A DNA stretch of 64,000 nucleotides. Source: Hyphomicrobium_A sp963759735. Lineage in GTDB: Bacteria > Pseudomonadota > Alphaproteobacteria > Rhizobiales > Hyphomicrobiaceae. This document shows, one piece after another, positions 1-8,446 of this stretch. The stretch lies in NCBI GenBank assembly GCA_963759735.1, contig CAVXAF010000007.1, positions 310,001 to 374,000 on the forward strand, read 5' to 3'. Position numbers and translations under genes: made by a program. Position 1 is the first letter of the stretch. Each line of letters begins with the position of its first letter. The notes below the pieces were generated by a model that saw nothing but the letters and a program-made list of their open reading frames with translations, made no database searches and had not been told where the DNA came from.

Positions 1-22
1 CCCCCAAGAAGGATGAGTTTGA

Positions 23-1816
23 ATGCGGTCCAGCCTTCGCAAGCTGTTGCAGATAACGGCAACTGCCCTCGGGATGTTCACCGCCAGCCTCAGCGCCGTA
101 CAAGCCACCACCGATTTCACCACCGAAACTGACGCCCACTCGCTCATCGGCAGCTACCTCGCTGCCAATCTGGCCAAGGGCTCCAATGACAACAACGGTG
201 CCGCCGCCTTCTATCGCAGCGCGCTGGGCCTCGACCCCAAGAACGCCGTGCTGCTCGAGCAGGCCTTCCAGACCGAAGCCATCGAAGGTCATTGGGATCG
301 CGCTGTGCCGCTGGCCCGCGAACTGGTCGCCAAGGATGGTGAAAACCGCATGGCGCACCTGCTCCTCGGTCTCGACAGTTTCAAGCACGGCAGTTTCAAA
401 AAGGCCGACGAGGAATTCCGCAAGGCGTCTGATGGCCCTATAGGCGAATTGACCAGTTCGCTTGCTCGCGCTTGGACCGCCGCTGCCGCCGGTGATGCGC
501 AGGGCGCCATGACCCTGGTGGAGATGCCGCGCCAAGCCGAATGGGCGCAGTTCTATCTCAACTATCACAAGGCGCTCATCGCCGACGTCATGAAGCGTCC
601 GAAGGATGCCGAGGCCGCATACGAGCATTCGATGCGTCAGGACGCCACCACGCTGCGCATTGCGCTCGCCTTTGCCCGACACGCCGCACGCGAGGGCAAC
701 TTCAAGCGCGCCCAGGAAATCCTCGATGGGCAGAACGAACGCGCCCAGTCCGAGCCGCATGTGCTCGTGCGCGAGTTGCGCGATGCCATCGGTCCCGGCA
801 AGAAGACCGATCTGCTGATCAGTACGCCGGCCGAGGGCATGGCCGAGGTTTTCTACGGCCTCGGCGAAGCGCTGACGAGCGAGGGCGGCCTCAGCATGGG
901 CATCCTCTATCTGCAGCTGGCGCTCTATGCCCAGCCCGATCACGCCTTTGCGTTGGCGGCTTTGGCCAGCGCTTACGAGACGGGCCAGCGCTATCAGGAC
1001 GCGATCGACGCCTACAGCCGCGTCCCCAAGGGTACGGCGCTGCAGTCGGCCATCGACATTCGCAAGGCGTTCGATCTCAACTCGCTCGACAAGGTCGACG
1101 AGGCCAAGGCGATCCTCGATCGCATCGCCAAGGAAAATCCCGACGACCTGAAGCCGCTCGATGCGCTGGGCAACATCCTGCGCGCCCGCAAGCGCTACGC
1201 CGAGGCTGCCGACGTTTACACGCAGGCCATGAAGCTCATCCCCAAGCCCGACAAGCGCCACTGGAGCATTTTCTACTCGCGCGGCACCTGCTTTGAGCGA
1301 CTGAAGAACTGGCCGGCCGCGGAGGCCGATCTCAAGAAGGCGCTCGAGCTTTATCCCGACCAGCCGCTGGCTCTCAACTATCTCGGCTATAGCTGGGTCG
1401 ACCAGAACATGAACCTCAAGGACGGCATGGGCCTTATCGAAAAGGCGGTCGCCCTCAAGCCTGACGACGGCTACATCGTCGACAGCCTCGGCTGGGCGCA
1501 CTTCAAGCTCGGCAACTATGCCGAGGCCGTGCGCTTCCTCGAGCGCGCCGTTGAGCTGAAGCCGCAGGACCCCGTCCTCAACGACCATCTCGGCGATGCC
1601 TTGTGGCGCGTCGGGCGCGAGCGCGAAGCCAAGTTCCAATGGGACCAGGCACTGACGCTCGATCCCGAGCCGGAAGAGGTCGAGAAGCTGAAGAAGAAGC
1701 TTGTCGAGGGGCTGCCGCCGTCCGCCGAGGCGCGCATCGGCCAGCGAGAGACGATGCGCCGCGTGCAGCAAAAGCGGCGCAAGGAAACCAAGCTCAATCC
1801 GGCGCTGGTCGAATAA
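23..1816 (+). CDS. Tetratricopeptide-repeat exported protein
   Basis: A 597-residue protein that starts with a typical signal peptide: basic MRSSLRK, a hydrophobic stretch, then a cut site near AVQA. The rest is helical TPR-type sequence. The clearest repeats are in the last third, with the W/Y-G-Y-P spacing of TPR units (LNYLGYSW, VDSLGWAHFKLGNYAEA, LNDHLGDALWRVGREREA). A lysine-rich tail follows. TPR arrays bind other proteins, so a periplasmic or membrane-linked scaffold role is likely; no enzyme motif is visible. The gene lies two genes upstream of ispE, a place where Hyphomicrobiales commonly carry a TPR gene. AAGGA lies about 10 bases before the ATG and supports this start. Confidence 0.9.
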   Translation: MRSSLRKLLQITATALGMFTASLSAVQATTDFTTETDAHSLIGSYLAANLAKGSNDNNGAAAFYRSALGLDPKNAVLLEQAFQTEAIEGHWDRAVPLARELVAKDGENRMAHLLLGLDSFKHGSFKKADEEFRKASDGPIGELTSSLARAWTAAAAGDAQGAMTLVEMPRQAEWAQFYLNYHKALIADVMKRPKDAEAAYEHSMRQDATTLRIALAFARHAAREGNFKRAQEILDGQNERAQSEPHVLVRELRDAIGPGKKTDLLISTPAEGMAEVFYGLGEALTSEGGLSMGILYLQLALYAQPDHAFALAALASAYETGQRYQDAIDAYSRVPKGTALQSAIDIRKAFDLNSLDKVDEAKAILDRIAKENPDDLKPLDALGNILRARKRYAEAADVYTQAMKLIPKPDKRHWSIFYSRGTCFERLKNWPAAEADLKKALELYPDQPLALNYLGYSWVDQNMNLKDGMGLIEKAVALKPDDGYIVDSLGWAHFKLGNYAEAVRFLERAVELKPQDPVLNDHLGDALWRVGREREAKFQWDQALTLDPEPEEVEKLKKKLVEGLPPSAEARIGQRETMRRVQQKRRKETKLNPALVE

Positions 1817-2000
1817 GCCCGTGTCGAGAGCCTTTTAGCAGTCTCCGGCGAACAGCGTTTAACCGGTTCCAGCCGCCGTCCGCCAGCGCGCCGCGCTCAT
1901 GCGCGAGATGCCGCGCGCCAATTATAGGGAACCACTCCCGTACCGTTTGAATTCCGCAAGGGCAGCTTTCGATTGCGTAAGCCGCTGTCCGGAGTTCACA

Positions 2001-2300
2001 ATGCACAGAGCAAAACTCATCGCCGCCCTCGGCTGCCTGACCCTTTCTGGCGTCTTTGCGGGCGCGATGGCGACCCCGTTGCCGATCGCTTCGCAGGATG
2101 AAATCGAAGGTCTTATCGAGCAGGTTGAAGCACGCCGCTGCTATTGGGCGGAAGGCCACATGCTGTGTACCCGCTATCGTGAGGCTGAGCAGGCGGAAAG
2201 CGGTGCGGACCAGAACTTCGGCTACTACGGTGCGCCGGGCATTTATCTCGGCTACAGCGGCAGCTCCGCGTTGCCGCACGGGCCGACGGCGCGCGACTGA
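2001..2300 (+). CDS. Small secreted hypothetical protein
   Basis: A 99-residue protein starting at an ATG with GGAG about 7 bases upstream. A longer in-frame start at 1899 has no such site and would put about 34 residues before the signal peptide. The N-terminus (MHRAKLIAALGCLTLSGVFAGAMA) reads as a signal peptide. The mature part is short, has two cysteines (RRCYWAEGHMLCTRY) that could pair in the periplasm, and ends in a Gly/Tyr/Ser-rich tail. It sits between the TPR gene and ispE in the same direction. I do not recognise a family. Confidence 0.7.
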   Translation: MHRAKLIAALGCLTLSGVFAGAMATPLPIASQDEIEGLIEQVEARRCYWAEGHMLCTRYREAEQAESGADQNFGYYGAPGIYLGYSGSSALPHGPTARD

Positions 2301-2339
2301 CGAGTCGCCCGGTCAGGGTGCCGAGTGCGGGAGATGCGC

Positions 2340-3206
2340 ATGACGGCATTTGTTGAACGCGCGCGCGCCAAGATAAATCTTACTCTGCGCATCCTCGGGC
2401 GATGCCCCGATGGTTACCACACACTTGAGAGCCTGATTGCGTTTGCCGACGTTGGCGACGAGGTGCGCCTTTACCCCGGCGAAGGTACCGCCGTGCAAAT
2501 GGCAGGTCGCTACGCGGCCGCTATCACGGGCGGCAACCTGATTGATACAACGCTCGAGCGCCTCGCAACCGCCGACCCGCTTCTGACGTTGGGGCGCGTC
2601 GATGTTGACAAGCAATTGCCCATCGCGGCCGGCATCGGCGGCGGTTCCGCAGACGCGGGCGCTGTGCTGCGCGCCGTTCGCCGCGCCAATCCGGACCGCT
2701 CGCCGGACTGGGAGGCGATCGCGGCCTCACTCGGGGCCGATGTATCGGTCTGCCTTACCAATCGCGCTTCGCTGGTGTGGGGCGTCGGCGAGCACGTCGA
2801 GCCCGTCGCCGCGCTTCCCCGTCTCGATGCGGTCCTCGTCTGCCCGAGCGCCGCCGCGCCGTTCGGCAAGACAAGATCGGTATTCGCCAAGCTTGGTGCT
2901 GCGCCTGCCGGCCCTCCCAAGCCGCCAGCGGCGCTACCGCAGTTCGCCGATGCTGGCGCGCTCATCGACTACATGCGCGCTGTTGGCAACGGTCTGGAGG
3001 CTGCGGCGCAAGCTGTGCTCCCCGATACTGCCGAGGCACAGGCGGCGCTAGCTGCTCACTCAGACTGCCTTTATGTGGGATTGTCGGGAGCCGGTCCGAC
3101 CAGCTTTGGCATCTTCGCCGATGCACCGCGCGCGGCGGCGGCGGCCGAGGCACTGCGCGCGCGCCATCCGGACTGGTGGGTCGTCGCGACCAGTCTCTCC
3201 GACTGA
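2340..3206 (+). CDS. ispE: 4-diphosphocytidyl-2-C-methyl-D-erythritol kinase
   Basis: A GHMP-family kinase of 288 residues that phosphorylates the 2-hydroxyl of CDP-methylerythritol in the MEP route to isoprenoid precursors. Visible motifs are the N-terminal ARAKINLTLRILGRCPDGYH, the ATP-binding glycine loop PIAAGIGGGSADAGAVLRA and the C-terminal GLSGAGPTSFGIF. Length fits the family. I chose the ATG at 2340 (MTAFVERARAKINL) over the ATG at 2325, because the family normally starts just before this motif. It lies before the polyprenyl synthetase, the later step that uses the same precursors, but that gene is on the opposite strand. Confidence 0.95.
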   Translation: MTAFVERARAKINLTLRILGRCPDGYHTLESLIAFADVGDEVRLYPGEGTAVQMAGRYAAAITGGNLIDTTLERLATADPLLTLGRVDVDKQLPIAAGIGGGSADAGAVLRAVRRANPDRSPDWEAIAASLGADVSVCLTNRASLVWGVGEHVEPVAALPRLDAVLVCPSAAAPFGKTRSVFAKLGAAPAGPPKPPAALPQFADAGALIDYMRAVGNGLEAAAQAVLPDTAEAQAALAAHSDCLYVGLSGAGPTSFGIFADAPRAAAAAEALRARHPDWWVVATSLSD

Positions 3207-3220
3207 TCGCGCATCGTCCC

Positions 3221-3709
3221 TCAGCAGAAGAAGCAGTTGCGGCAGGCCGTGGCGGCTTCCACGATCTGCCCGCTCATGATCTTCTGGTACTCGACGAGCT
3301 TGGTCTTGAAGCGCTCGCAGACCGTCTTCTTGGCTTCCGCCTCGCCGTGCAGCGTCTCCCACTGCTTGAGGTATTCGCCCTTCTTGGTGCGGAATTTGGA
3401 GAACACCTTGCGCAGCGACGTCGGATCGACACACGTGGCGACGGCGGTCCAGGCGCGCTTCTGCAGGTTGAGCTTGGTGCCGCAGAATTCCTGCAGCGCA
3501 TCGACCGTGGCGTACTCGTCGACGAGCTTCCAAAGGTTGGCCTGCTCGGCCTTGCTCATGTCAGCGATGCCAAGTTTGACGAGCACGATGCCGCCCTGCG
3601 GCGGCTCTGATTGAGCCGCAGCGGCTCCACCCAGCACGATTGAGGCGGCAACAACCAGCGCGCCGGTCCATCCGGTCGCGCGTTGAATGATCTGCTGAAG
3701 CGACGGCAC
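3221..3709 (-). CDS. Secreted hypothetical protein with C-terminal cysteine cluster
   Basis: A protein of about 162 residues if read from the GTG at 3709; an ATG at 3775 would add 22 poorly charged residues before the signal peptide. The N-terminus carries a hydrophobic segment (TGALVVAASIVLGGAAAAQ) with a good signal-peptidase site. The mature part is charged and helical, contains four more cysteines, and ends abruptly in ATACRNCFFC, a Cys-x2-Cys-x2-Cys group at the extreme C-terminus. It converges with ispE, with 14 bases between the stops. I do not recognise the family. The cysteines suggest disulfides or metal binding, which is inference. Confidence 0.6.
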   Translation of the reverse strand: MPSLQQIIQRATGWTGALVVAASIVLGGAAAAQSEPPQGGIVLVKLGIADMSKAEQANLWKLVDEYATVDALQEFCGTKLNLQKRAWTAVATCVDPTSLRKVFSKFRTKKGEYLKQWETLHGEAEAKKTVCERFKTKLVEYQKIMSGQIVEAATACRNCFFC

Positions 3710-3801
3710 CCGGTGTTTCCCCGATTTCTGCCTACGAAGCGCCGAAATCCTAGGATGACGGCAACCGCCGAGCAATACAGGCGTCGGCGACGATGTTTTT
3801 T

Positions 3802-4820
3802 TCAGTGCGAGCGGTGCACGCAGAACCCGATCACGTCCTGCATGGCCGATTTTTCGGGCCGGTCCGGGAAGATGGCCAGCGCATCGTGGGCGATCGCCCC
3901 ATACGAGCGGGCCCGCTCCATGGTCGCCTCCAGCGCCCTGTGCTGTTTCATCAGGGCAACGGCGCGTTCCAGATCCCCGTCGGCGATATCGCCGTCGGCC
4001 ATCGTGCGCTTCCAGAACCCCCGCTCTTCGTCCGAGCCGCGGCGGAATGACAAGATCACCGGCAAAGTTATCTTGCCTTCGCGGAAATCATCGCCGATCG
4101 CCTTGCCCAGATTGGCGCTGTCGCCGGAATAATCGAGGGCATCGTCGACGAGCTGGAAGGCAAGCCCAAGATTGCGGCCGTACGATTTCAGTGCCGTCTG
4201 CTCGGCGGCCGGCCGATTGGCGATGGCGGCGCCCACTTCGGCCGCGGCTGAGAAAAGCGCCGCCGTTTTGGCATCGATGATGGCCAGGTACTCGTCCTCG
4301 GTGGTCGTGGTGTTTTTGGCGGCGGCGAGCTGCATCACCTCGCCCTCGGCGATGACTGCGGCGGCATTCGACAGAATCTTGAGAACCGGCAGCGAGCCGA
4401 CTTCCACCAGCATGCGGAACGCCTGTCCGAGCAGGAAGTCGCCGACCAGCACACTAGCCTGGTTGCCCCATAGCATGCGGGCCGTCTGCCTGCCGCGCCG
4501 GAGGCCGCTTTCGTCGACCACGTCGTCGTGCAACAGCGTTGCCGTGTGCATGAATTCGATAGCGCTGGCGACGCGGACGTGCGCGGAGCCGGGATAGCTG
4601 CATAGCTTGCAGGCAGCCAGCGCCAGCATCGGCCGCAGCCGCTTGCCGCCCAGAAGTCGATCAGATGGTGCGCCAACTCGGGGATGAGGTCGACGTCGGA
4701 GACCCGCTTATCGAGGATGATGCGATTGATCGCCTCCATGTCGGCGCTGACGAGGTCGAGCAGCGGCTGCAGCCCCTCAGGCGCGCCCCGGGCGGCATCG
4801 AATGATATGACTTGTCCCAA
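3802..4820 (-). CDS. ispB: Octaprenyl/polyprenyl diphosphate synthase (frameshifted here)
   Basis: A trans-isoprenyl diphosphate synthase that makes the long side chain of ubiquinone. The C-terminal part in one frame (3802-4650) has the first Asp-rich motif LLHDDVVDESGLRRG, GNQASVLVGDFLLG, and the second Asp-rich motif LVDDALDYSGD. The N-terminal part (ending PELAHHLID) is in another frame and should join into the family motif GGKRLRPML. The reading frame breaks near 4648-4655, where one base seems to be missing (TTCTGGGCGG, expected about TTCTCGGGCGG). No ATG fits the true N-terminus; the TTG at 4820 gives about 339 residues, the usual length. The gene should be needed for growth, so I read the break as a sequence error. 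Confidence 0.85.
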
Positions 4821-4919
4821 AAGGATATTCCCGAGCAGATGCTGGTGCTGTTGGTATAGACGCGCCGCTTTCCAAGCAAACTTTGCGGCGTTCCCTCTCG
4901 TCTTGGCGTATCCTGCCTT

Positions 4920-5144
4920 ATGCGCGATCTGGTGACGACGAACGATCCCGTGCTTCTCAGCTACCTCATGGTGCTCCTGCAAGGCGCCGGCATCGAGGCC
5001 ACAGTGTTCGACGGCAACATGAGTGCTGTGCAGGGCACACTTGGCGCTGTTGCCCAGCGTCTTGCGGTGCCGGAGGATAGGTGGGAGGCGGCCCGCCGGT
5101 TGCTGATCGAGGCCGACCTCGGTCAGTGGATGGTACGGTCATGA
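4920..5144 (+). CDS. DUF2007 domain protein
   Basis: A 74-residue protein covering one DUF2007 domain (annotated elsewhere as a putative signal-transducing protein). It begins MRDLVTTNDPVLLSYLMVLL, followed by GIEATVFDG and a C-terminal helix with ARRLLIEAD. The domain is a small ferredoxin-like fold of unknown biochemical role. It lies divergent from the polyprenyl synthetase and ahead of the methyltransferase gene, an arrangement common in Hyphomicrobiales. Confidence 0.85.
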   Translation: MRDLVTTNDPVLLSYLMVLLQGAGIEATVFDGNMSAVQGTLGAVAQRLAVPEDRWEAARRLLIEADLGQWMVRS

Positions 5145-5319
5145 GCACGGGCCGGGCAACCCAAAACCTCCCGCCTAAGTGCCCGGATCGGCCCCTGGCT
5201 CCAAGGGGCCCGGTTCTGGCCGTCGGGCCGTTTCATTGGCAGCTCGAACACCGCGTTTACACGGCCCGCGGCTATGGTGCGCTGACCGACCATCTCCCTT
5301 GAGCGCAACAGGCGCGCGT

Positions 5320-6117
5320 ATGAGCCCATTTTCCGCAACTGAAGATCGCCCCGCGCTCACCGACGACGCCTTCCTGGGCGGAGCTTTGAGCGTTCTGCAG
5401 ATGCGCTCGGGCTACCGGGCGGGACTGGACGCCGTGATGCTGGGCGCCGCGGTGCCGGTGGACGCCGGCCGCCCGCTGCGCGTGCTCGATGTCGGCGCGG
5501 GGGTCGGGACGGCCGGTCTTTGTGTTGCCCGCCGGGCGCCGGGCGCCGAGATCGTGCTCCTGGAACGAGAACCGCAACTCGTAGCCCTCGCCGCCGAGAA
5601 CGCCCATCGCAACGGCCTCGACACCCGGGTACGTGTGGCGACCGCGGCCGTCGGCGCCCCCGTGGCTGAATTGCGCGCCGCGGGACTGAGCGATGAGAGT
5701 TTTAGCCACGTCATCGCCAATCCGCCCTATCACGACGCCGACGCCGGCACGCCGGCACCCGACGCATTGAAAGCCGCCGCCCACGCCATGGAGGAGGAGG
5801 AGTTGGAGCGCTGGGTGCGTTTCATGGCGCGCATGGCGGCGCCCGGCGGTGGCGCCACGATGATCCACAAGGCGGACGCCCTCGGACGCCTACTCGCCGC
5901 CTTCGCCAAGCGGTTTGGCGCCCTCAAGGTCCTGCCGCTGCACCCCCGGCTCGGCGCACCCGCACACCGGGTGCTCGTGCAAGGCATAAAGGGGAGCCGC
6001 GCCGGCCTGCAGTTGCTGGCTGGGTTCGTGCTGCACCAGGACGGCAACACCTTCACCCCCGCGGCTGACGAGATCCTGCGCCATGGGGGCGCCCTGCCGC
6101 CGCTCGGCACCCGTTGA
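5320..6117 (+). CDS. N6-adenine methyltransferase, TrmN6-like
   Basis: A class I SAM-dependent methyltransferase of 265 residues. The SAM-binding loop is VLDVGAGVGTAGLCVA, and the catalytic NPPY motif is at about residues 134-137 (VIANPPYHDAD), the signature of enzymes that methylate the N6 of adenine. The family resembles TrmN6 (YfiC), which acts on A37 of tRNA-Val; the exact substrate here is inferred. I start at the ATG at 5320 (MSPFSATEDRPALTDD), because the upstream in-frame extension to 5179 is not family-like. It is followed by the S49 peptidase gene on the same strand. Confidence 0.85.
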   Translation: MSPFSATEDRPALTDDAFLGGALSVLQMRSGYRAGLDAVMLGAAVPVDAGRPLRVLDVGAGVGTAGLCVARRAPGAEIVLLEREPQLVALAAENAHRNGLDTRVRVATAAVGAPVAELRAAGLSDESFSHVIANPPYHDADAGTPAPDALKAAAHAMEEEELERWVRFMARMAAPGGGATMIHKADALGRLLAAFAKRFGALKVLPLHPRLGAPAHRVLVQGIKGSRAGLQLLAGFVLHQDGNTFTPAADEILRHGGALPPLGTR

Positions 6118-6198
6118 AGGGGCCGGCTAGCCCCGATGGCACGGATGGCCTAAGAGTGCCCATCCATTCGAGCAGCAGATTGTCAGCGAGGCCTACGC

Positions 6199-7041
6199 AT
6201 GCGGTTCTTCGGCCAGGGTCCAGTCGTTCCCGTGCTGCGCTTTTCAGGCACCATCGGCATGGCGACGCCGTTGCGCCCGGGCCTGTCGCTCGCGCATGCC
6301 GCGGCCGGCATCGAAAAGGCCTTCGAGCTGTCGAAGTGCCCGGCGGTTGCCATTGTCATCAATTCGCCAGGCGGCTCGCCCGTGCAGTCGAGTCTGATCT
6401 TCCGCCGCATCCGTCAACTCGCCGAAGAGAAGAAGAAAACCGTCTACGCGTTCTGCGAGGACGTCGCCGCCTCGGGCGGCTATTACCTCGCCGTTTCCGG
6501 CGATGAGATCTACGCCGATCCCTCATCCATCGTCGGCTCGATCGGAGTCATCTACTCGGGCTTCGGCTTCGACAAGGCCATCGAAAAGCTCGGCGTCGAA
6601 CGGCGGGTCTACACGGCGGGCGACAAGAAGGACGCACTGGATCCGTTCAGTCCCGAGCGCGCCGACGACGTCGAGCGCATCAAGAGCGTGCAGCGCGACG
6701 TGCACGACGTGTTCATCGGCGTCGTCAAGGAGCGCCGCGCCGGGCGTCTTTCAGGCACCGACGGTGAGCTGTTCTCGGGCGCGTTCTGGTCAGGACCGAA
6801 AGCAATGGAACTGGGCCTCGTCGACGGCATCTCCGACGTGCGTTCCAAAATGCGCGAGATCTACGGCGACAAGGTGCGTCTCAGGGTGGTGCCTTTGGAG
6901 AGAGGCGGCCTGCTGGGGCGCCTGCGGCGATCCGCCGGGAACACGGGTTACGCCGAATTAACCGGGGGTCGGCTTGCCTTTGCCGAGGATCTGATATCCG
7001 CTGTCGAGGCCCGGGCGCTGTGGTCGCGGTTCGGCCTGTAA
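6199..7041 (+). CDS. S49 family peptidase, short SppA-like
   Basis: A 280-residue serine peptidase of family S49 (signal peptide peptidase A / SohB type). The substrate-binding region is INSPGGSPVQSS, and the catalytic serine is about residue 92 in EDVAASGGYYLAV. The expected lysine is one of the pair near 143-144 (TAGDKKDALDPF). The protein has no signal peptide and no obvious membrane helix, so it belongs to the short soluble forms rather than the double-domain SppA. It probably degrades cleaved signal peptides or related membrane fragments. It follows the methyltransferase gene with an 81-base gap. Confidence 0.9.
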   Translation: MRFFGQGPVVPVLRFSGTIGMATPLRPGLSLAHAAAGIEKAFELSKCPAVAIVINSPGGSPVQSSLIFRRIRQLAEEKKKTVYAFCEDVAASGGYYLAVSGDEIYADPSSIVGSIGVIYSGFGFDKAIEKLGVERRVYTAGDKKDALDPFSPERADDVERIKSVQRDVHDVFIGVVKERRAGRLSGTDGELFSGAFWSGPKAMELGLVDGISDVRSKMREIYGDKVRLRVVPLERGGLLGRLRRSAGNTGYAELTGGRLAFAEDLISAVEARALWSRFGL

Positions 7042-7082
7042 CGGGTATGCACGGGAAGCGCGTTGGAGAGGGAGTGTCGTCG

Positions 7083-7305
7083 ATGCCTCACGTCGTCGCC
7101 GCGGTTCTCATCGGAGCTGGCCTTGCCGCCGGCGTGAAATGGCTGGCCAAGGAAGTGGCACGTGCCGCCGGCGCCGCGCGCACCGCGCACGAGCAGATGA
7201 CCGAGCAAGGATGTGTTGAAGACCGCCGTGCCGAAAGACCTCGGCTCACTCGAATGGGACGCCGATGCCGGGGTCTACCGTCCCAGCCACCACCGCAACG
7301 CTTGA
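7083..7305 (+). CDS. Small conserved membrane-anchored protein (frameshifted here)
   Basis: Two pieces of one small gene in different frames. The first (from the ATG at 7083) reads MPHVVAAVLIGAGLAAGVKW and then a charged helix. The second, in the next frame (7217-7305), reads LKTAVPKDLGSLEWDADAG followed by VYRP and a stop. The ending LxWDxxxGVYRP is one I know from short rhizobial proteins of about 70 residues that also begin with a single membrane helix. The join needs a one-base change near 7210-7217. It lies downstream of the S49 peptidase gene. Function unknown. Confidence 0.55.
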
Positions 7306-7348
7306 CACAAACCTCCCAGCCATCACGCCAGCCCATCAAGAGGAATCT

Positions 7349-7546
7349 ATGGTCGCGCCCGATCCTGACTTGCTCGCCGAACTCGACAACCGCATCGCCA
7401 TCCTGCGCGACAACCTGCGCGAACTCGTGGAGCAGGCCGCCGCATACTCGGGCGCCGCCGACGAGAGCCGCAACGCCGACCGCATCGCCGACCAGCAGGC
7501 CAAGCTCGATGCCCTGCTAGCCGAACGCGATAAGGCCGCCAAGTAA
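7349..7546 (+). CDS. Small coiled-coil hypothetical protein
   Basis: A 65-residue, highly charged, Ala-rich helical protein with heptad-like leucines (LLAELDNRIAILRDNLRELVEQ, then QQAKLDALLAERDKAAK). The ATG at 7349 has AGAGGA about 8 bases upstream. The longer in-frame start at 7265 overlaps the end of the preceding gene and has no such site. No domain is recognised; the sequence is typical of small dimeric coiled-coil proteins. Confidence 0.7.
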   Translation: MVAPDPDLLAELDNRIAILRDNLRELVEQAAAYSGAADESRNADRIADQQAKLDALLAERDKAAK

Positions 7547-7551
7547 GGCCC

Positions 7552-7601
7552 TTGCGCCCAAAGTAAGTTTCACTTCGCCGCCAAAGGCGGCATGGGCGCA
7601 A
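7552..7601. repeat. Nested inverted repeat between convergent genes
   Basis: An outer arm TTGCGCCC at 7552-7559 pairs with GGGCGCAA at 7594-7601, and an inner GCCGCC/GGCGGC hairpin lies near 7577-7590. It lies between the stop of the coiled-coil gene and the stop of the glyoxalase gene, so a bidirectional terminator or mRNA 3'-end structure is plausible. There is no T-run. Confidence 0.35.
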
Positions 7602-7683
7602 CGCGCCCCGCGCCTTAGCGCGGCCTTCAACTCGCGCTTCGGCAACAGCCTGCGAAGTTTCTCTGGTCTAGTGTCAGAGAGAA

Positions 7684-8260
7684 CTAAGCCCTCGGATCGT
7701 CGGCCTTGTTGGGCTCGCTGAAGCGCAGCTTGTTTCCGAAAGGATCGGTCACCTGCATCACGCGCGCATCCCACGGCGCGTCTTCCAGCCCCGGCTTGTA
7801 ATACCGGTAGTCCTTGCCGAGCAGTTCGCGGTGATAGGCGGCGATGCCGCGCATCCAGATGAACACTGTCGAGCCGGGGCTGGCATCGCCGTGATGCTCG
7901 CTGAGGTGCAGCTTGAGGCCGGCGCGCGAGACCTGGGCATAAAGCGGGAAGTTGTCTCCGAAGCGGTGCTCCCAGTCGATCGTAAATCCGAGGAAGTCGA
8001 CGTAGAACTCCTTCGCCTTCGTCACGTCGAAGATGCGCAGGATCGGAATGGCGTCGATGAGGCGTATGCCATCAGGCGCCTCAGGCTTGCTCGCCGCCCG
8101 TCGCATCGATCCTGGCTGACGAGCACGTTCCAGTTATCGAGGCCGATTTGCCGGGCGACGATGTCGAGGCATTCGCCGTGCGACAGCTCGAACTTTTTTC
8201 TCGCCGAGAGCGCTGCGCAGCGACGCGCGCCATGGCCTTTGCGTCGGTGAATGAACGCAT
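7684..8260 (-). CDS. Glyoxalase-superfamily protein with N-terminal helical module (two frameshifts here)
   Basis: The C-terminal 130 residues (7684-8106) form a VOC (glyoxalase/bleomycin-resistance) domain: IPILRIFDVTKAKEFYVDFLGF, LHLSEHHGDASPG, and VTDPFGNKLRFSE. Upstream, in two other frames, is the short N-terminal module these proteins often have: MRSFTDAKAMARVA (from the ATG at 8260) and then KKFELSHGECLDIVARQIG ending NWNVL. Joining the three pieces needs one indel near 8200-8215 and one near 8106-8112. The ATG at 8260 has AAAGGA upstream. Bleomycin-resistance-like proteins of this type bind or sequester small molecules; the ligand is unknown. Confidence 0.7.
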
Positions 8261-8380
8261 GCGTAGATCCTTTGCTCAACGAGCGAACGGCAGCGATCAG
8301 CGCTTGCGTTGCCGACCCGTTCGCGCGAAGCAGAAGGATCAACCGTCAGAGGATGCATTCACCATACCCTGAGGGCGCAA

Positions 8381-8405
8381 GCGGCTGGCTGCATCTGCCA
8401 GCCGC
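8381..8405. terminator. Strong hairpin downstream of the metallo-hydrolase gene
   Basis: A perfect 9-bp stem GCGGCTGGC (8381-8389) and GCCAGCCGC (8397-8405) with a 7-base loop lies about 40 bases beyond the stop of the minus-strand metallo-hydrolase gene. It lacks a clear T-run, so it is only a possible terminator or mRNA-end stabiliser. Confidence 0.35.
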
Positions 8406-8446
8406 AAGGGTAAATTCATCGGACACCCACCGTCAACGGTCGTTTC

